Assembly (NCBI GenBank): GCA_002307135.1
Contig: DBTQ01000036.1
Span: forward strand, 62,001-126,000
From: Bacteroidetes bacterium UBA1312
Lineage (GTDB): Bacteria > Bacteroidota > Bacteroidia > Chitinophagales > Chitinophagaceae
Direction: 5' to 3'
Length of the DNA: 64,000 nt
A model generated the notes under the pieces. That model was not told the DNA's origin. It saw nothing but the letters and a program-made list of their open reading frames with translations, and made no database searches. A program made the translations under genes and the position numbers. The number at the start of each line of letters is the position of its first letter. The stretch's first letter is position 1. This document shows positions 1 to 8,201 of this stretch, piece by piece.

Positions 1-1
1 T

Positions 2-706
2 TCTCAGACCGAATTGTTGTTTGATTTAGGTTTGGAAGAGGAGGTGATTGGTATAACTAAATTTTGCGTTCATCCTCAGCAATGGTGGCGTAATAAGCTC
101 AGAGTAGGAGGTACGAAGAAGCTGCACATCGATAAGATATTGGCATTAAATCCAGATTTGATTATTGCCAATAAAGAAGAAAATACACAAACAGAAATAG
201 AATTTTTAGCAACCAAATTTCCTGTTTGGGTAAGCGATATTGGTAATATCGCTCAGGCTATGGAAATGATTCGAACTGTTGGTGATCTGGTCAATAAAAG
301 TGCTGAAGCCTCGGTATTGTTACAGGAAATCAAGTCCGGTTTCGATGCTTTGCGACCAATAAACCAACCTAAACGAATTGCTTATTTCATTTGGAAAGAT
401 CCCTGGATGACTATAGGTCACGATACATTTATCCACAGTATGATCAACCACATTGGTTGGAAAAATGTATATGCAACTCAAACCCGTTATCCGGAAACGA
501 CACTAGAAGTACTCCGACAACTCGCGCCCGAAATTGTTTTACTATCCTCAGAACCATATCCGTTCAAAGAAAAGCACATTGCAGAATTGCAGGCTATTTT
601 GCCGGATAGTCGCATCCAATTGGTGGACGGAGAAATGTTTAGTTGGTATGGGAGTAGAATGAAACTGGCTTGTGGTTATTTAGCGATGACTTTTTTGACC
701 GAATAA
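2..706 (+). CDS. Helical-backbone metal receptor (BtuF/FepB-type periplasmic binding protein), 5' truncated
   Basis: The frame is open from base 2, so the true start and the signal peptide lie left of the window. The first visible residues (SQTELLFDLGLEEEVIG) are the usual opening of the cobalamin/siderophore/metal-binding periplasmic fold, followed by the ITKFCVHP segment typical of the Bacteroidota branch. About 234 residues remain. They contain two lobes joined by a long helix, as expected for a helical-backbone receptor, with the second lobe starting near IAYFIWKDPWM. In the family these proteins deliver vitamin B12, heme or Fe-siderophore to an ABC importer. No permease or ATPase is visible, so the ligand is unknown. 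The gene ends at a strong hairpin shared with the convergent pepD. The family call is firm and the ligand is open. Confidence 0.85.
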   Translation, partial: SQTELLFDLGLEEEVIGITKFCVHPQQWWRNKLRVGGTKKLHIDKILALNPDLIIANKEENTQTEIEFLATKFPVWVSDIGNIAQAMEMIRTVGDLVNKSAEASVLLQEIKSGFDALRPINQPKRIAYFIWKDPWMTIGHDTFIHSMINHIGWKNVYATQTRYPETTLEVLRQLAPEIVLLSSEPYPFKEKHIAELQAILPDSRIQLVDGEMFSWYGSRMKLACGYLAMTFLTE

Positions 707-713
707 TATTGCT

Positions 714-748
714 AACAACATGAGCCGCAATTTGCGGCTCATGTTGTT
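714..748. terminator. Bidirectional terminator between convergent genes
   Basis: A perfect inverted repeat has 17-base arms at 714-730 and 732-748 around a single base. The core is TGAGCCGCAA/TTGCGGCTCA. A T-run follows on the plus strand, and the A-rich 5' side gives a U-run on the minus strand. It lies between the stop of the metal receptor gene and the stop of pepD, so it can serve both. Confidence 0.85.
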
Positions 749-2209
749 TTAATTTTTCGGTATCCGCTTTAATGTTTCTAAGAAATATTTCCAAAATTTC
801 TGAACGGAACTGATTTGTACTCTTTCGTCTGGAGAGTGCGCGCCATAGATATTCGGGCCAAAAGAAATCATTTGCATCTCAGGATAATTGGTGCCTAGAA
901 TACCACACTCCAATCCGGCGTGTACCGCATTTACATGGGGTTTTGTACCAAATAATTCTTCGTAAAGCTGGCTCATCAATTGGACAATCGGAGCATCTGG
1001 TTTGGGCTGCCAGCCTGGGTATGCACCACCATAACTCAAGGTTGCATCCATCAATTCAAAGGCACTTGCAATAGCAGTTGCTAAATCTTCTTTTTCACTA
1101 TCTACCGAACTACGTGTAAGGCATTGTAAGTTATAGTTGCCATCTTTGATCAACACACGAGCCAGGTTATTAGAGCTTTGCACCAGACCTTGTATGGCAG
1201 GACTCATTCTATAAATGCCATTCGGGCAAGCATAGAGCGAACGCAATAATTTTTCTTGAAATGCTTTATTCATCAGCATTTGTGGCAATTCCGTTGTGTT
1301 TATTGTAATGGTCAGGTGCGGATCAGTAAGTGTATATTCTGTTTTAATAGCCTGAACTAATGCTGTAAATGCGTTTTGCAGCGCTGTTCCTTTATGTTCA
1401 TCGCTAACAAAGATGGCCACAGATTCACGAGGTATGGCATTGCGTAAACTACCGCCATCTATACTACTGATATTGATGCCAATTTCTTTGTCGAGGCTCA
1501 GCAAAATACGGTTCATTATTTTGTTGGCATTGCCTCTGCCTAAATGAATATCAGCACCTGAATGCCCACCGGTTAAGCCTTTCACACTGATCTCAAAAGC
1601 AGTAGTACCAGCCGAAATAGGGATTTGCTCATAATTGCCTTTGGCAGTAACATCAACACCACCTGCACAGCCAATGGTCAATTCAGTATCTTCTTCTGTA
1701 TCAAGATTCAATAAAATTTTACCATCGAGCAATCCTCCTTCTAAATTTAAAGCACCAGTCATGCCTGTTTCTTCATCAATTGTAAATAATGCTTCTATTG
1801 GCGGATGAGCAATATCTGTTGAAGATAGAATAGACATAATTGTCGCTACTCCAATGCCATTGTCTGCGCCAAGTGTCGTTCCTTTTGCTTTAACCCAGTC
1901 GCCGTCCACATACATATCAATTCCCTGCTGTTCAAAATCGAAAACGGTATCAGCATTTTTTTGGTGCACCATATCGATATGGCTTTGTAAAACCACTGTT
2001 TGTCGATCTTCCATACCCTGGGTTGCAGGTTTTTTGATAATGACATTACCCACTTTATCTACGCTCGTCGGTAAATTCAGACTTTCACCAAAGGCTTTCA
2101 TAAAAGCAATTACTCTTTCCTCTTTTTTAGATGGGCGGGGTATTGCATTTAAGTCTGCAAAATGAGACCATAAAATATTAGGTTGTAAATTTTTAATTGA
2201 ATCACTCAT
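749..2209 (-). CDS. pepD: Beta-Ala-His dipeptidase / aminoacyl-histidine dipeptidase (M20C)
   Basis: The product is 486 residues, the usual length of the PepD/M20C family. These cytosolic di-zinc peptidases cleave Xaa-His and other dipeptides. Metal-site motifs are in order: LQSHIDMV (His77, Asp79), LGADNGIG (Asp116), the catalytic pair DEETG (Glu146/Glu147), LDTEED (Asp170) and a late GAHSPDE histidine near residue 460. A lid domain sits between about 200 and 380. No signal peptide is present, which fits a cytoplasmic enzyme. The gene is the last of a leftward group with the GLPGLI protein 39 bases upstream and the large outer-membrane protein before that. A functional link to those two is not obvious. 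It ends on the hairpin at 714-748. Confidence 0.95.
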   Translation of the reverse strand: MSDSIKNLQPNILWSHFADLNAIPRPSKKEERVIAFMKAFGESLNLPTSVDKVGNVIIKKPATQGMEDRQTVVLQSHIDMVHQKNADTVFDFEQQGIDMYVDGDWVKAKGTTLGADNGIGVATIMSILSSTDIAHPPIEALFTIDEETGMTGALNLEGGLLDGKILLNLDTEEDTELTIGCAGGVDVTAKGNYEQIPISAGTTAFEISVKGLTGGHSGADIHLGRGNANKIMNRILLSLDKEIGINISSIDGGSLRNAIPRESVAIFVSDEHKGTALQNAFTALVQAIKTEYTLTDPHLTITINTTELPQMLMNKAFQEKLLRSLYACPNGIYRMSPAIQGLVQSSNNLARVLIKDGNYNLQCLTRSSVDSEKEDLATAIASAFELMDATLSYGGAYPGWQPKPDAPIVQLMSQLYEELFGTKPHVNAVHAGLECGILGTNYPEMQMISFGPNIYGAHSPDERVQISSVQKFWKYFLETLKRIPKN

Positions 2210-2248
2210 GATATTAAATTTGGATTGAGGATGCTAAAGTATAGAAAA

Positions 2249-2998
2249 TTACAAATTCGACCACCAGATACTTTTGTCTGCAAATTTGCCCCAATCTTTT
2301 GTACTGCTCTTAATACTTTTAGCCATCTCCGAAAGATTTGTTTTCTTGCCTTTCTCCGGGACAGTCAGCTCTGCTTCGCCAACATTTACAATTGTCACAT
2401 TTTGAGCCACCCATGTAGTGTATAAACGAGGAATAGCAAGTTCCATAATCATACCCGGCAATCCTGCAAACATTTCTGGGCCACCGCTAACGGCAATTTT
2501 GTCGGTATAAAAGGCAACGACAACGACACTATCATTGATACGTGTTGTCGCTTTCCGACAATTAAAGCCTGCAATAGTTCGAACCTCATCCAATATCTTC
2601 CAGGTGCATTTGCGTATGCTGTCGTTGATTAGGAAATTTTGTTCATATACTTTTTTGAAGGCGATTGTTTTTTGTTGGGTAAAATCATTCCATACCTGAG
2701 TTTCTGTGCCGGGTAGCCCGCCCATCATGCCCAGCATCGGATTTTCTTCCTGTTTTATAGGCGTGTACTTACTGTATTTAGCATTGAAGTAAAGTGCAAA
2801 ATTTCGGGTATCGAATTTCGGGATTTTGGCAATAAACGCTTCCATGTAACTATTGTTATCAGAGCCCATATCATCGAATTGGCGATGGATATTCATTTTG
2901 CGGGTGTATTCAATTTTACCTTGTAATACAACTTGCGCAGTTGATTCCAATGCCAAACTGCAACAAACAATAAGGGTGAATATGATTTTATGTTTCAT
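2249..2998 (-). CDS. GLPGLI family secreted protein
   Basis: This 249-residue protein has an N-terminal Sec signal peptide (hydrophobic stretch up to about STAQ, residue 21). It carries the diagnostic motif GGPEMFAGLPGMIMEL that names the GLPGLI family, here with M for the second L. The family is essentially restricted to Bacteroidota and its function is unknown. Members are typically encoded beside a large CarboxypepD_reg/outer-membrane beta-barrel protein, exactly as here (23-base gap to the upstream gene). A role as periplasmic or surface partner of that barrel is an inference from co-occurrence only. Confidence 0.88.
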   Translation of the reverse strand: MKHKIIFTLIVCCSLALESTAQVVLQGKIEYTRKMNIHRQFDDMGSDNNSYMEAFIAKIPKFDTRNFALYFNAKYSKYTPIKQEENPMLGMMGGLPGTETQVWNDFTQQKTIAFKKVYEQNFLINDSIRKCTWKILDEVRTIAGFNCRKATTRINDSVVVVAFYTDKIAVSGGPEMFAGLPGMIMELAIPRLYTTWVAQNVTIVNVGEAELTVPEKGKKTNLSEMAKSIKSSTKDWGKFADKSIWWSNL

Positions 2999-3021
2999 TA
3001 ATATCTATATTTTAAGAACAA

Positions 3022-5826
3022 CTATTTTTTTATCTCCATGATTTGGTTTTCGTCACTTGCTTTGTCTTTTGGAGTCTGTGTAAAATTCCATATAAACGAT
3101 AACATAGCATAGCGGCGGATGGTATTATAGTTTTGTTGTGTAACGGCATTGCCGGACCCGTATTGGCTAAAGCCCATGTTTTTATTAAAAATATCAAATA
3201 CGGAGATGCGCAATTCAAATTCGTCCTTTTTTGTAAACCTTTTAGACACATAAGCATTGACCAGAAACACGTTATTATTCCGGTCAAAGGCGACAGTCCG
3301 TTGCCGGATATTCCAGTTGAAATCAGTACTGAATTGAAATTTCAGAGGCAAATAAATCAGCACATTAAAATCCTGCTTCGTGCTCCAGTAATTGGTATTT
3401 ACCTGGTTGATGCTACTTTTATTCTCATTGTAGGATACGGATGGATCGTAACTGATGCTTATTTTTTTCTCTTTGTCATAACTGATTGACCCGCCAAAAA
3501 CATACGTATTATTATCATTTTTATTGTTCTCGCCATTCACAATATTGTTGTTCCTGCCCTGATTGATATTTGTATTAAAGCCATAATTCAAATCCCATTT
3601 TGGAACTTTATATCCTACTCCTGCAAAAAGATAACTATTGTAATTGCCGGAAACATTCACATATTGGGATGTCCTTATTCCTGAGGACGTTACATTTTGA
3701 CTGGTACTGATCGCATTACTGGTAAAAGTAGTACCTCCCCCGGCATAGTAATAAGTCCCTTTTAATACTTTGTAGCTATTATAACTGAAGCTAATAGCGT
3801 TTCTGAATTCCTGCTGTAGATTCGGGTTACCGATTGATATATTAAGCGGGTCCGTATTTTGGTGCACCGGTTGGAGTTGATCTATACTGGGTTGCTTGGT
3901 ACTTCCCTGGTAATTGATACGTAAGCCACTTTGTTTGTTCAATTTGAAATTAATTCCTGCCGCGGGGTAAAAATTATTGAAGTCCCGTTCTTTCGTTGTT
4001 TTGTATAAGTTGTCTGTTTGCAGGAAATTGGTATTGGCCGCAGCAACACCAAATGAGAAGTTGAGCTTATCATACACCCATCTGAGGCTGGCTCCGGCAC
4101 GATGTGTTTTTACATCAAAATTATAATCAGTACTATATAATGTATCGAGTGCAGTATAATTATTATCGGCATCTTTATTAAAAGACAGTTGCTTTGAAAA
4201 ATTATTTTGACTGTTGAATCGATACTTCAATTCTAAAAACCCTTTTTTAGAAATGGGTTCTGTGTAAGTAAGGTTCGCCGCAATAGAAGATGTTCTGGAC
4301 TCTGTTTTTTTCTTCTGGTCAATGATCGCAGTACTGTCTATTGATCCATTCGAGTAAAAAGAGTTGGTGGCGTATAAAAAACCATCATTATTATTGTATG
4401 CCTGGTTGGCATCCAGTTCTAACAACATGCTTCTGCCTTTTTTCTTAAAACGTTTTTTCCATATGGCAGCTGCATTCATATTTTGATTTAATCCTTCATT
4501 ACTTGTTTTACGCAAACTATTGTTGATAATTCCTCCTGCGCTTCCACGTGTATCTGCGTCTATATTACTGTTATTGATTTTATTCGCCTGGGCAGCGTCT
4601 GCTGTTATTTTAAGTGAAGACAATGAATCAATTGTCCATTCGTATAACCCGGTCATGCTGTGTTTATCCGAAGTAGAAAAAGTATTGGTTTTTTGGTTGT
4701 TGTAATAGGCAGAGTCAGGTAAAGTATATTGAGTCAGTGTATTGTTTACTGTTTCGATACTTCTTCTGTTGAACCGGTAATTTAAGTTTAAATGCTGCTC
4801 ATCATCATTCCATTTGTCTGAAAAATGAGCACCTGCTGTCCAGGCTTTTGGCAAACCCTGCCCATTATAGGAACCATCCCAGTTTATATCTTGCTCGTCA
4901 CTGCTAGCGTATGTAAAAAATTGTCCGGATTCTTCATCTGAATAGGCTTGCCCGCTATTTGTATATTTATTCTTGTCATCGTAAGAAAGTCCGATTTTAC
5001 CCGTATTGGCAGTGATGCCGTACACGGAGAATTTTTGTTTTCCACGGAATAAATTAAACATGCCTTGATTTTCGAAATAGCCATCACTACCTCCACCAAG
5101 TGCCAGTTTTCCAAAATATCCTTTTTTGTACTTGTCTTTTAATTTTAGATTAATTGTTTTAGTACGGATACCATCATCAATACCAGTAAACTCCGCATTT
5201 TCACTTTTTTTATCAAATACCTGTACCTTATCTACCGTTTTGGCTTGCAGGTTTTTAGTAACGACGGCAGGGTCGTCACTAAAAAATTCTTCGCCATCTA
5301 CTAATATTTTTTGCACTTTTTCTCCCTGTGCGGTTACTTGGCCATTTTTATCTACTTGCAAGCCGGGTAAACGCTTTAAAAGCGATTCTACATTTGCATT
5401 TGCATCTACTTTGAAACTATCTGCAACATACTCAGTTGTGTCACCTTTTATCAAAATAGAACCTCTCTTTTGATGAAGCACAAATTCGCTTAGTAATTTG
5501 CCTCGAGTATATAACATTATTTGTCCTAGAGATAAAGTTGCTTCTTTATTATTAGGGATAACATCTATATAATCAGCAAATTCCGGATAGGTAATGAGTA
5601 GCAGATATTTTTTTTCATCAGCCACTTTTAAAGAAAAATTCCCCTCCTTGTTGCTATGAGTATAACCTAACAAAACGGAGTCTGATGAGCGCAAAATGGT
5701 TATAGTAGCATATTCTAATGCTTCATTATTAAAAGTATCGATTACTTTTCCGACAATATTTTTTTGTGCAGAAGAAGATGAAACAACAAAAAATAAAAGA
5801 AGGATGAATAGGGATATTCTTTTCAT
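3022..5826 (-). CDS. Outer-membrane beta-barrel protein with CarboxypepD_reg-like N-terminal domain (TonB-receptor-like)
   Basis: The product is 934 residues. A signal peptide ends near SSAQ (residue 20). A carboxypeptidase-regulatory-like beta-sandwich follows (about 22-110, opening KNIVGKVIDTFNNEALEYAT), then a plug-like region (about 130-230, with VDKNGQV, ILVDGEEFF and AKTVDKVQVFDK). The rest is a long beta-barrel of repeated aromatic-ended strands, related to OMP_b-brl_3. The C-terminus is not a classic TonB-receptor terminal strand: it runs on about 20 residues after the last aromatic strand (MLSFIWNF). No clear TonB box was seen. It heads the operon with the GLPGLI gene, a recurrent Bacteroidota pair. 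The transported substrate, if any, is unknown. Confidence 0.85.
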   Translation of the reverse strand: MKRISLFILLLFFVVSSSSAQKNIVGKVIDTFNNEALEYATITILRSSDSVLLGYTHSNKEGNFSLKVADEKKYLLLITYPEFADYIDVIPNNKEATLSLGQIMLYTRGKLLSEFVLHQKRGSILIKGDTTEYVADSFKVDANANVESLLKRLPGLQVDKNGQVTAQGEKVQKILVDGEEFFSDDPAVVTKNLQAKTVDKVQVFDKKSENAEFTGIDDGIRTKTINLKLKDKYKKGYFGKLALGGGSDGYFENQGMFNLFRGKQKFSVYGITANTGKIGLSYDDKNKYTNSGQAYSDEESGQFFTYASSDEQDINWDGSYNGQGLPKAWTAGAHFSDKWNDDEQHLNLNYRFNRRSIETVNNTLTQYTLPDSAYYNNQKTNTFSTSDKHSMTGLYEWTIDSLSSLKITADAAQANKINNSNIDADTRGSAGGIINNSLRKTSNEGLNQNMNAAAIWKKRFKKKGRSMLLELDANQAYNNNDGFLYATNSFYSNGSIDSTAIIDQKKKTESRTSSIAANLTYTEPISKKGFLELKYRFNSQNNFSKQLSFNKDADNNYTALDTLYSTDYNFDVKTHRAGASLRWVYDKLNFSFGVAAANTNFLQTDNLYKTTKERDFNNFYPAAGINFKLNKQSGLRINYQGSTKQPSIDQLQPVHQNTDPLNISIGNPNLQQEFRNAISFSYNSYKVLKGTYYYAGGGTTFTSNAISTSQNVTSSGIRTSQYVNVSGNYNSYLFAGVGYKVPKWDLNYGFNTNINQGRNNNIVNGENNKNDNNTYVFGGSISYDKEKKISISYDPSVSYNENKSSINQVNTNYWSTKQDFNVLIYLPLKFQFSTDFNWNIRQRTVAFDRNNNVFLVNAYVSKRFTKKDEFELRISVFDIFNKNMGFSQYGSGNAVTQQNYNTIRRYAMLSFIWNFTQTPKDKASDENQIMEIKK

Positions 5827-6190
5827 TGTTTAAAATAAATTAGTGCACAATGTTAAGCGATTGTGATTGATTTATTCTGCTAACCATGTAGTGAAAAAAG
5901 GGGGGATTTTTTACCAATAATTATTTTACGTTCCCTGAATGATATTTTTATCCTTGGTAGGGAGAGGTCATCGATAGTTTATTTTTATTGATTTACTTTA
6001 ATATTGTTTGTCAAGAACTTGCAATCTATATAGTCTTTTTATATAATGATGTTTCTGTTTTGTGGCACAGTATTTGACAATTTTTAATTACAGTTTATGG
6101 TTCAACACTTGTAAATAATATTTGTTGATTTCATTCTCAGTAATTAAGCCACGAACTGCTTAAGTTTTTAAAACGACTAAATTTAAGATA
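5827..6190. other. Divergent intergenic region, 364 bases
   Basis: This very AT-rich region separates the leftward outer-membrane gene from the rightward RDD gene and must hold both promoters. I saw no complete TTG-N17-21-TAnnTTTG element for either gene. The only notable element is a sigma-54-like string at 6063-6077 (TGGCAC, five bases, TTGA) pointing at the RDD gene. It departs from consensus at the critical -12 GC. No small ORF or hairpin stands out. Confidence 0.5.
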
Positions 6191-6580
6191 ATGACAGAGG
6201 TAAATTTTCAACAAAGATTTGCGGGGTTAATTATAGATTTGTTGGTAGCTTATGTACCTGCATTTGCGTTAAACCTTCTTGCATCAATTACCCATATACA
6301 TTTCGTTGCCATATTGGGTTATTGTATTATGATTGTTTTATTCTTATTGCGGGATGCCATTTTTTATGAGCAGAGCATTGGCAAAAGAATAATGCAATAC
6401 AGAGTAGTAAGGCAAGATGGTCCATCTATGACGAATGATTATAAAAGAAGCGTTTTAAGAAATCTCTCCCTTTTTATTCCTTTTGTAGATATTTTTAGGT
6501 TTTTGAGACACCAGCCGCGCTTAGGTGATATTTGGGCGGGTACACGATTGCTTCAAATGAACCAATTTGAGTTGTTTTAA
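6191..6580 (+). CDS. RDD family membrane protein
   Basis: This 129-residue membrane protein has the RDD signature. An Arg and an Asp sit in the first helix (RFAGLIIDLLV), and a late Asp follows a cytoplasmic stretch (RLGDIWAGT). Two hydrophobic segments precede the conserved loop around EQSIGKRIMQYRVV, and a third weaker one follows around residues 95-105. RDD proteins are widespread small membrane proteins. Some have been linked to Na+/H+ antiport or to protein processing, but most have no defined role. It stands alone between convergent and divergent neighbours, so context adds nothing. The possible sigma-54 site about 115 bases upstream is weak. Confidence 0.85.
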   Translation: MTEVNFQQRFAGLIIDLLVAYVPAFALNLLASITHIHFVAILGYCIMIVLFLLRDAIFYEQSIGKRIMQYRVVRQDGPSMTNDYKRSVLRNLSLFIPFVDIFRFLRHQPRLGDIWAGTRLLQMNQFELF

Positions 6581-6605
6581 ATACAAAATTTACAAGGCGT
6601 TCAGT

Positions 6606-8165
6606 TTAATATGTGAATAAACTAACGGCCATCTCGGCACACCGTTCCCCATCAATGGCGGCGCTTACAATACCGCCGGCGTAGCCTGCTCCTTCAGCAC
6701 ATGGATACAGTCCTCTTATCTGCGGATGCTCAAGCGTTTCTTTGTCTCGGGGAATACGAACGGGGCTACTGGTACGTGATTCGGTAGCAACAAGTAGCGC
6801 ATCGTTGGTGTAATAACCCTTCATTTTTTTACCAAAACTTTGTACTGCTTTGCGTAGTGCGTCGTTGATTTCTTTAGGTAAAATATCTTTCATTTGCACA
6901 CTTGCAATACCCGGTATATAAGAGCAATCGGGTAATGTAGCAGATGATTTATTGTTTACAAAATCTACCATCCGTTGTGCCGGAGCAATTAAATTACCGC
7001 CACCTGCATTGAAGCAATTTTGTTCCACCATTTGTTGGAAATGCATTCCCGCAAGCTTCCCATTAAACCCATATTTCTGAAAATCCCGTTCATCTATAGC
7101 CACCACAGTACCGGAATTGGCATAGGGGTTATTGCGTTTGGAAGGACTCCATCCATTGACTACTAATTCGCCAGGGCCTGTAGATGCCGGCGCAATAATA
7201 CCACCGGGGCACATACAAAAACTAAAGACACCACGACCATTTTCTTGACTCACCAGTGAATAACTGGCAGGAGGTAAATGTTCGTCTCGATAATTACAAT
7301 GGTATTGGATACTGTCGATCAATGCTTGTGGATGTTCGATACGTACACCCAGAGCAAATGGTTTTGCTTCAATCAATATTTTTTTATCTTCCAATAATTC
7401 AAAAATATCCCGCGCAGAATGTCCTGTTGCCAATATGAGCCGTGAGCAGTCGATCTTGCTACCATCTTGTGTAACAACTCCTTTAACTATATTGTTGTGG
7501 AGCAAAATATCAGTGAGCTTCGTCTCGAAATGTACTTCTCCACCACAGTCTATAATTTGCTCGCGCATAGCTGTAATGATCTGTGGTAATTTATTGGTAC
7601 CAATATGGGGATGTGCTTCGTAAAGAATATGACTTTCGGCTCCAAAATATACAAACAGTTGTAAAATACGTTGCACATTACCTCTTTTGGTTGCACGCGT
7701 ATAGAGCTTTCCGTCGCTATAAGTACCTGCGCCGCCTTCACCAAAACAATAATTGGATTCAGCATTTACAACACCGGTTTTATTCATTACGGCTAGGTCG
7801 CGCCTACGACTACGGACATCTTTCCCTCGTTCCAGCACAATAGGTTTGTAACCCAAACTAATTAACCGTAAAGCAGCAAATAGACCTGCAGGACCCGCGC
7901 CTACAATTACTACACTTGGTTTATTACGTACATTTTGAAGCTCGGGATTGAAGGTCTCCTTTTCCTGAAAAGGCTCATCTATAAAAACAGACAATTGTAG
8001 TTGTATTTTTACAGCTTTGCCTCTCGCATCTATAGATTGCCGAACAATATTAAACCCTGTAATTCGATTGGATCTGATACCTGTTGTAGCAACAATATTT
8101 TTGAGGATTTGGTTATCCTGTATCGCTTCTGCCGGCGATAGCAATAAATTGATTTGTTGTATCAT
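6606..8165 (-). CDS. FAD-dependent dehydrogenase (COG2509-type)
   Basis: The product is 519 residues. After about 80 N-terminal residues that form a small alpha/beta domain, a Rossmann FAD-binding motif appears (VVIVGAGPAGLFAALRL, glycines at 89-94), followed by an ERG acidic end. A GEGGAGTYSDGKLYTR segment, an ATGHSARD segment and a C-terminal CAEGAGYAGGIVSAAIDG segment match the uncharacterised FAD-dependent dehydrogenases of COG2509. No signal peptide or membrane segment is present. The physiological substrate is not established for the family. It is convergent with the RDD gene and 36 bases downstream of dsbD in the same direction, possibly as a trailing operon member. Confidence 0.88.
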   Translation of the reverse strand: MIQQINLLLSPAEAIQDNQILKNIVATTGIRSNRITGFNIVRQSIDARGKAVKIQLQLSVFIDEPFQEKETFNPELQNVRNKPSVVIVGAGPAGLFAALRLISLGYKPIVLERGKDVRSRRRDLAVMNKTGVVNAESNYCFGEGGAGTYSDGKLYTRATKRGNVQRILQLFVYFGAESHILYEAHPHIGTNKLPQIITAMREQIIDCGGEVHFETKLTDILLHNNIVKGVVTQDGSKIDCSRLILATGHSARDIFELLEDKKILIEAKPFALGVRIEHPQALIDSIQYHCNYRDEHLPPASYSLVSQENGRGVFSFCMCPGGIIAPASTGPGELVVNGWSPSKRNNPYANSGTVVAIDERDFQKYGFNGKLAGMHFQQMVEQNCFNAGGGNLIAPAQRMVDFVNNKSSATLPDCSYIPGIASVQMKDILPKEINDALRKAVQSFGKKMKGYYTNDALLVATESRTSSPVRIPRDKETLEHPQIRGLYPCAEGAGYAGGIVSAAIDGERCAEMAVSLFTY

Positions 8166-8201
8166 GCGTTAGGTTTTTATCCTAAAATGCGTTGTTCTGT
8201 T

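Noticed and set aside
1854..2165. 103-residue open frame antisense to pepD
   Set aside because: The minus-strand reading holds catalytic motifs of PepD; the plus frame is a shadow.
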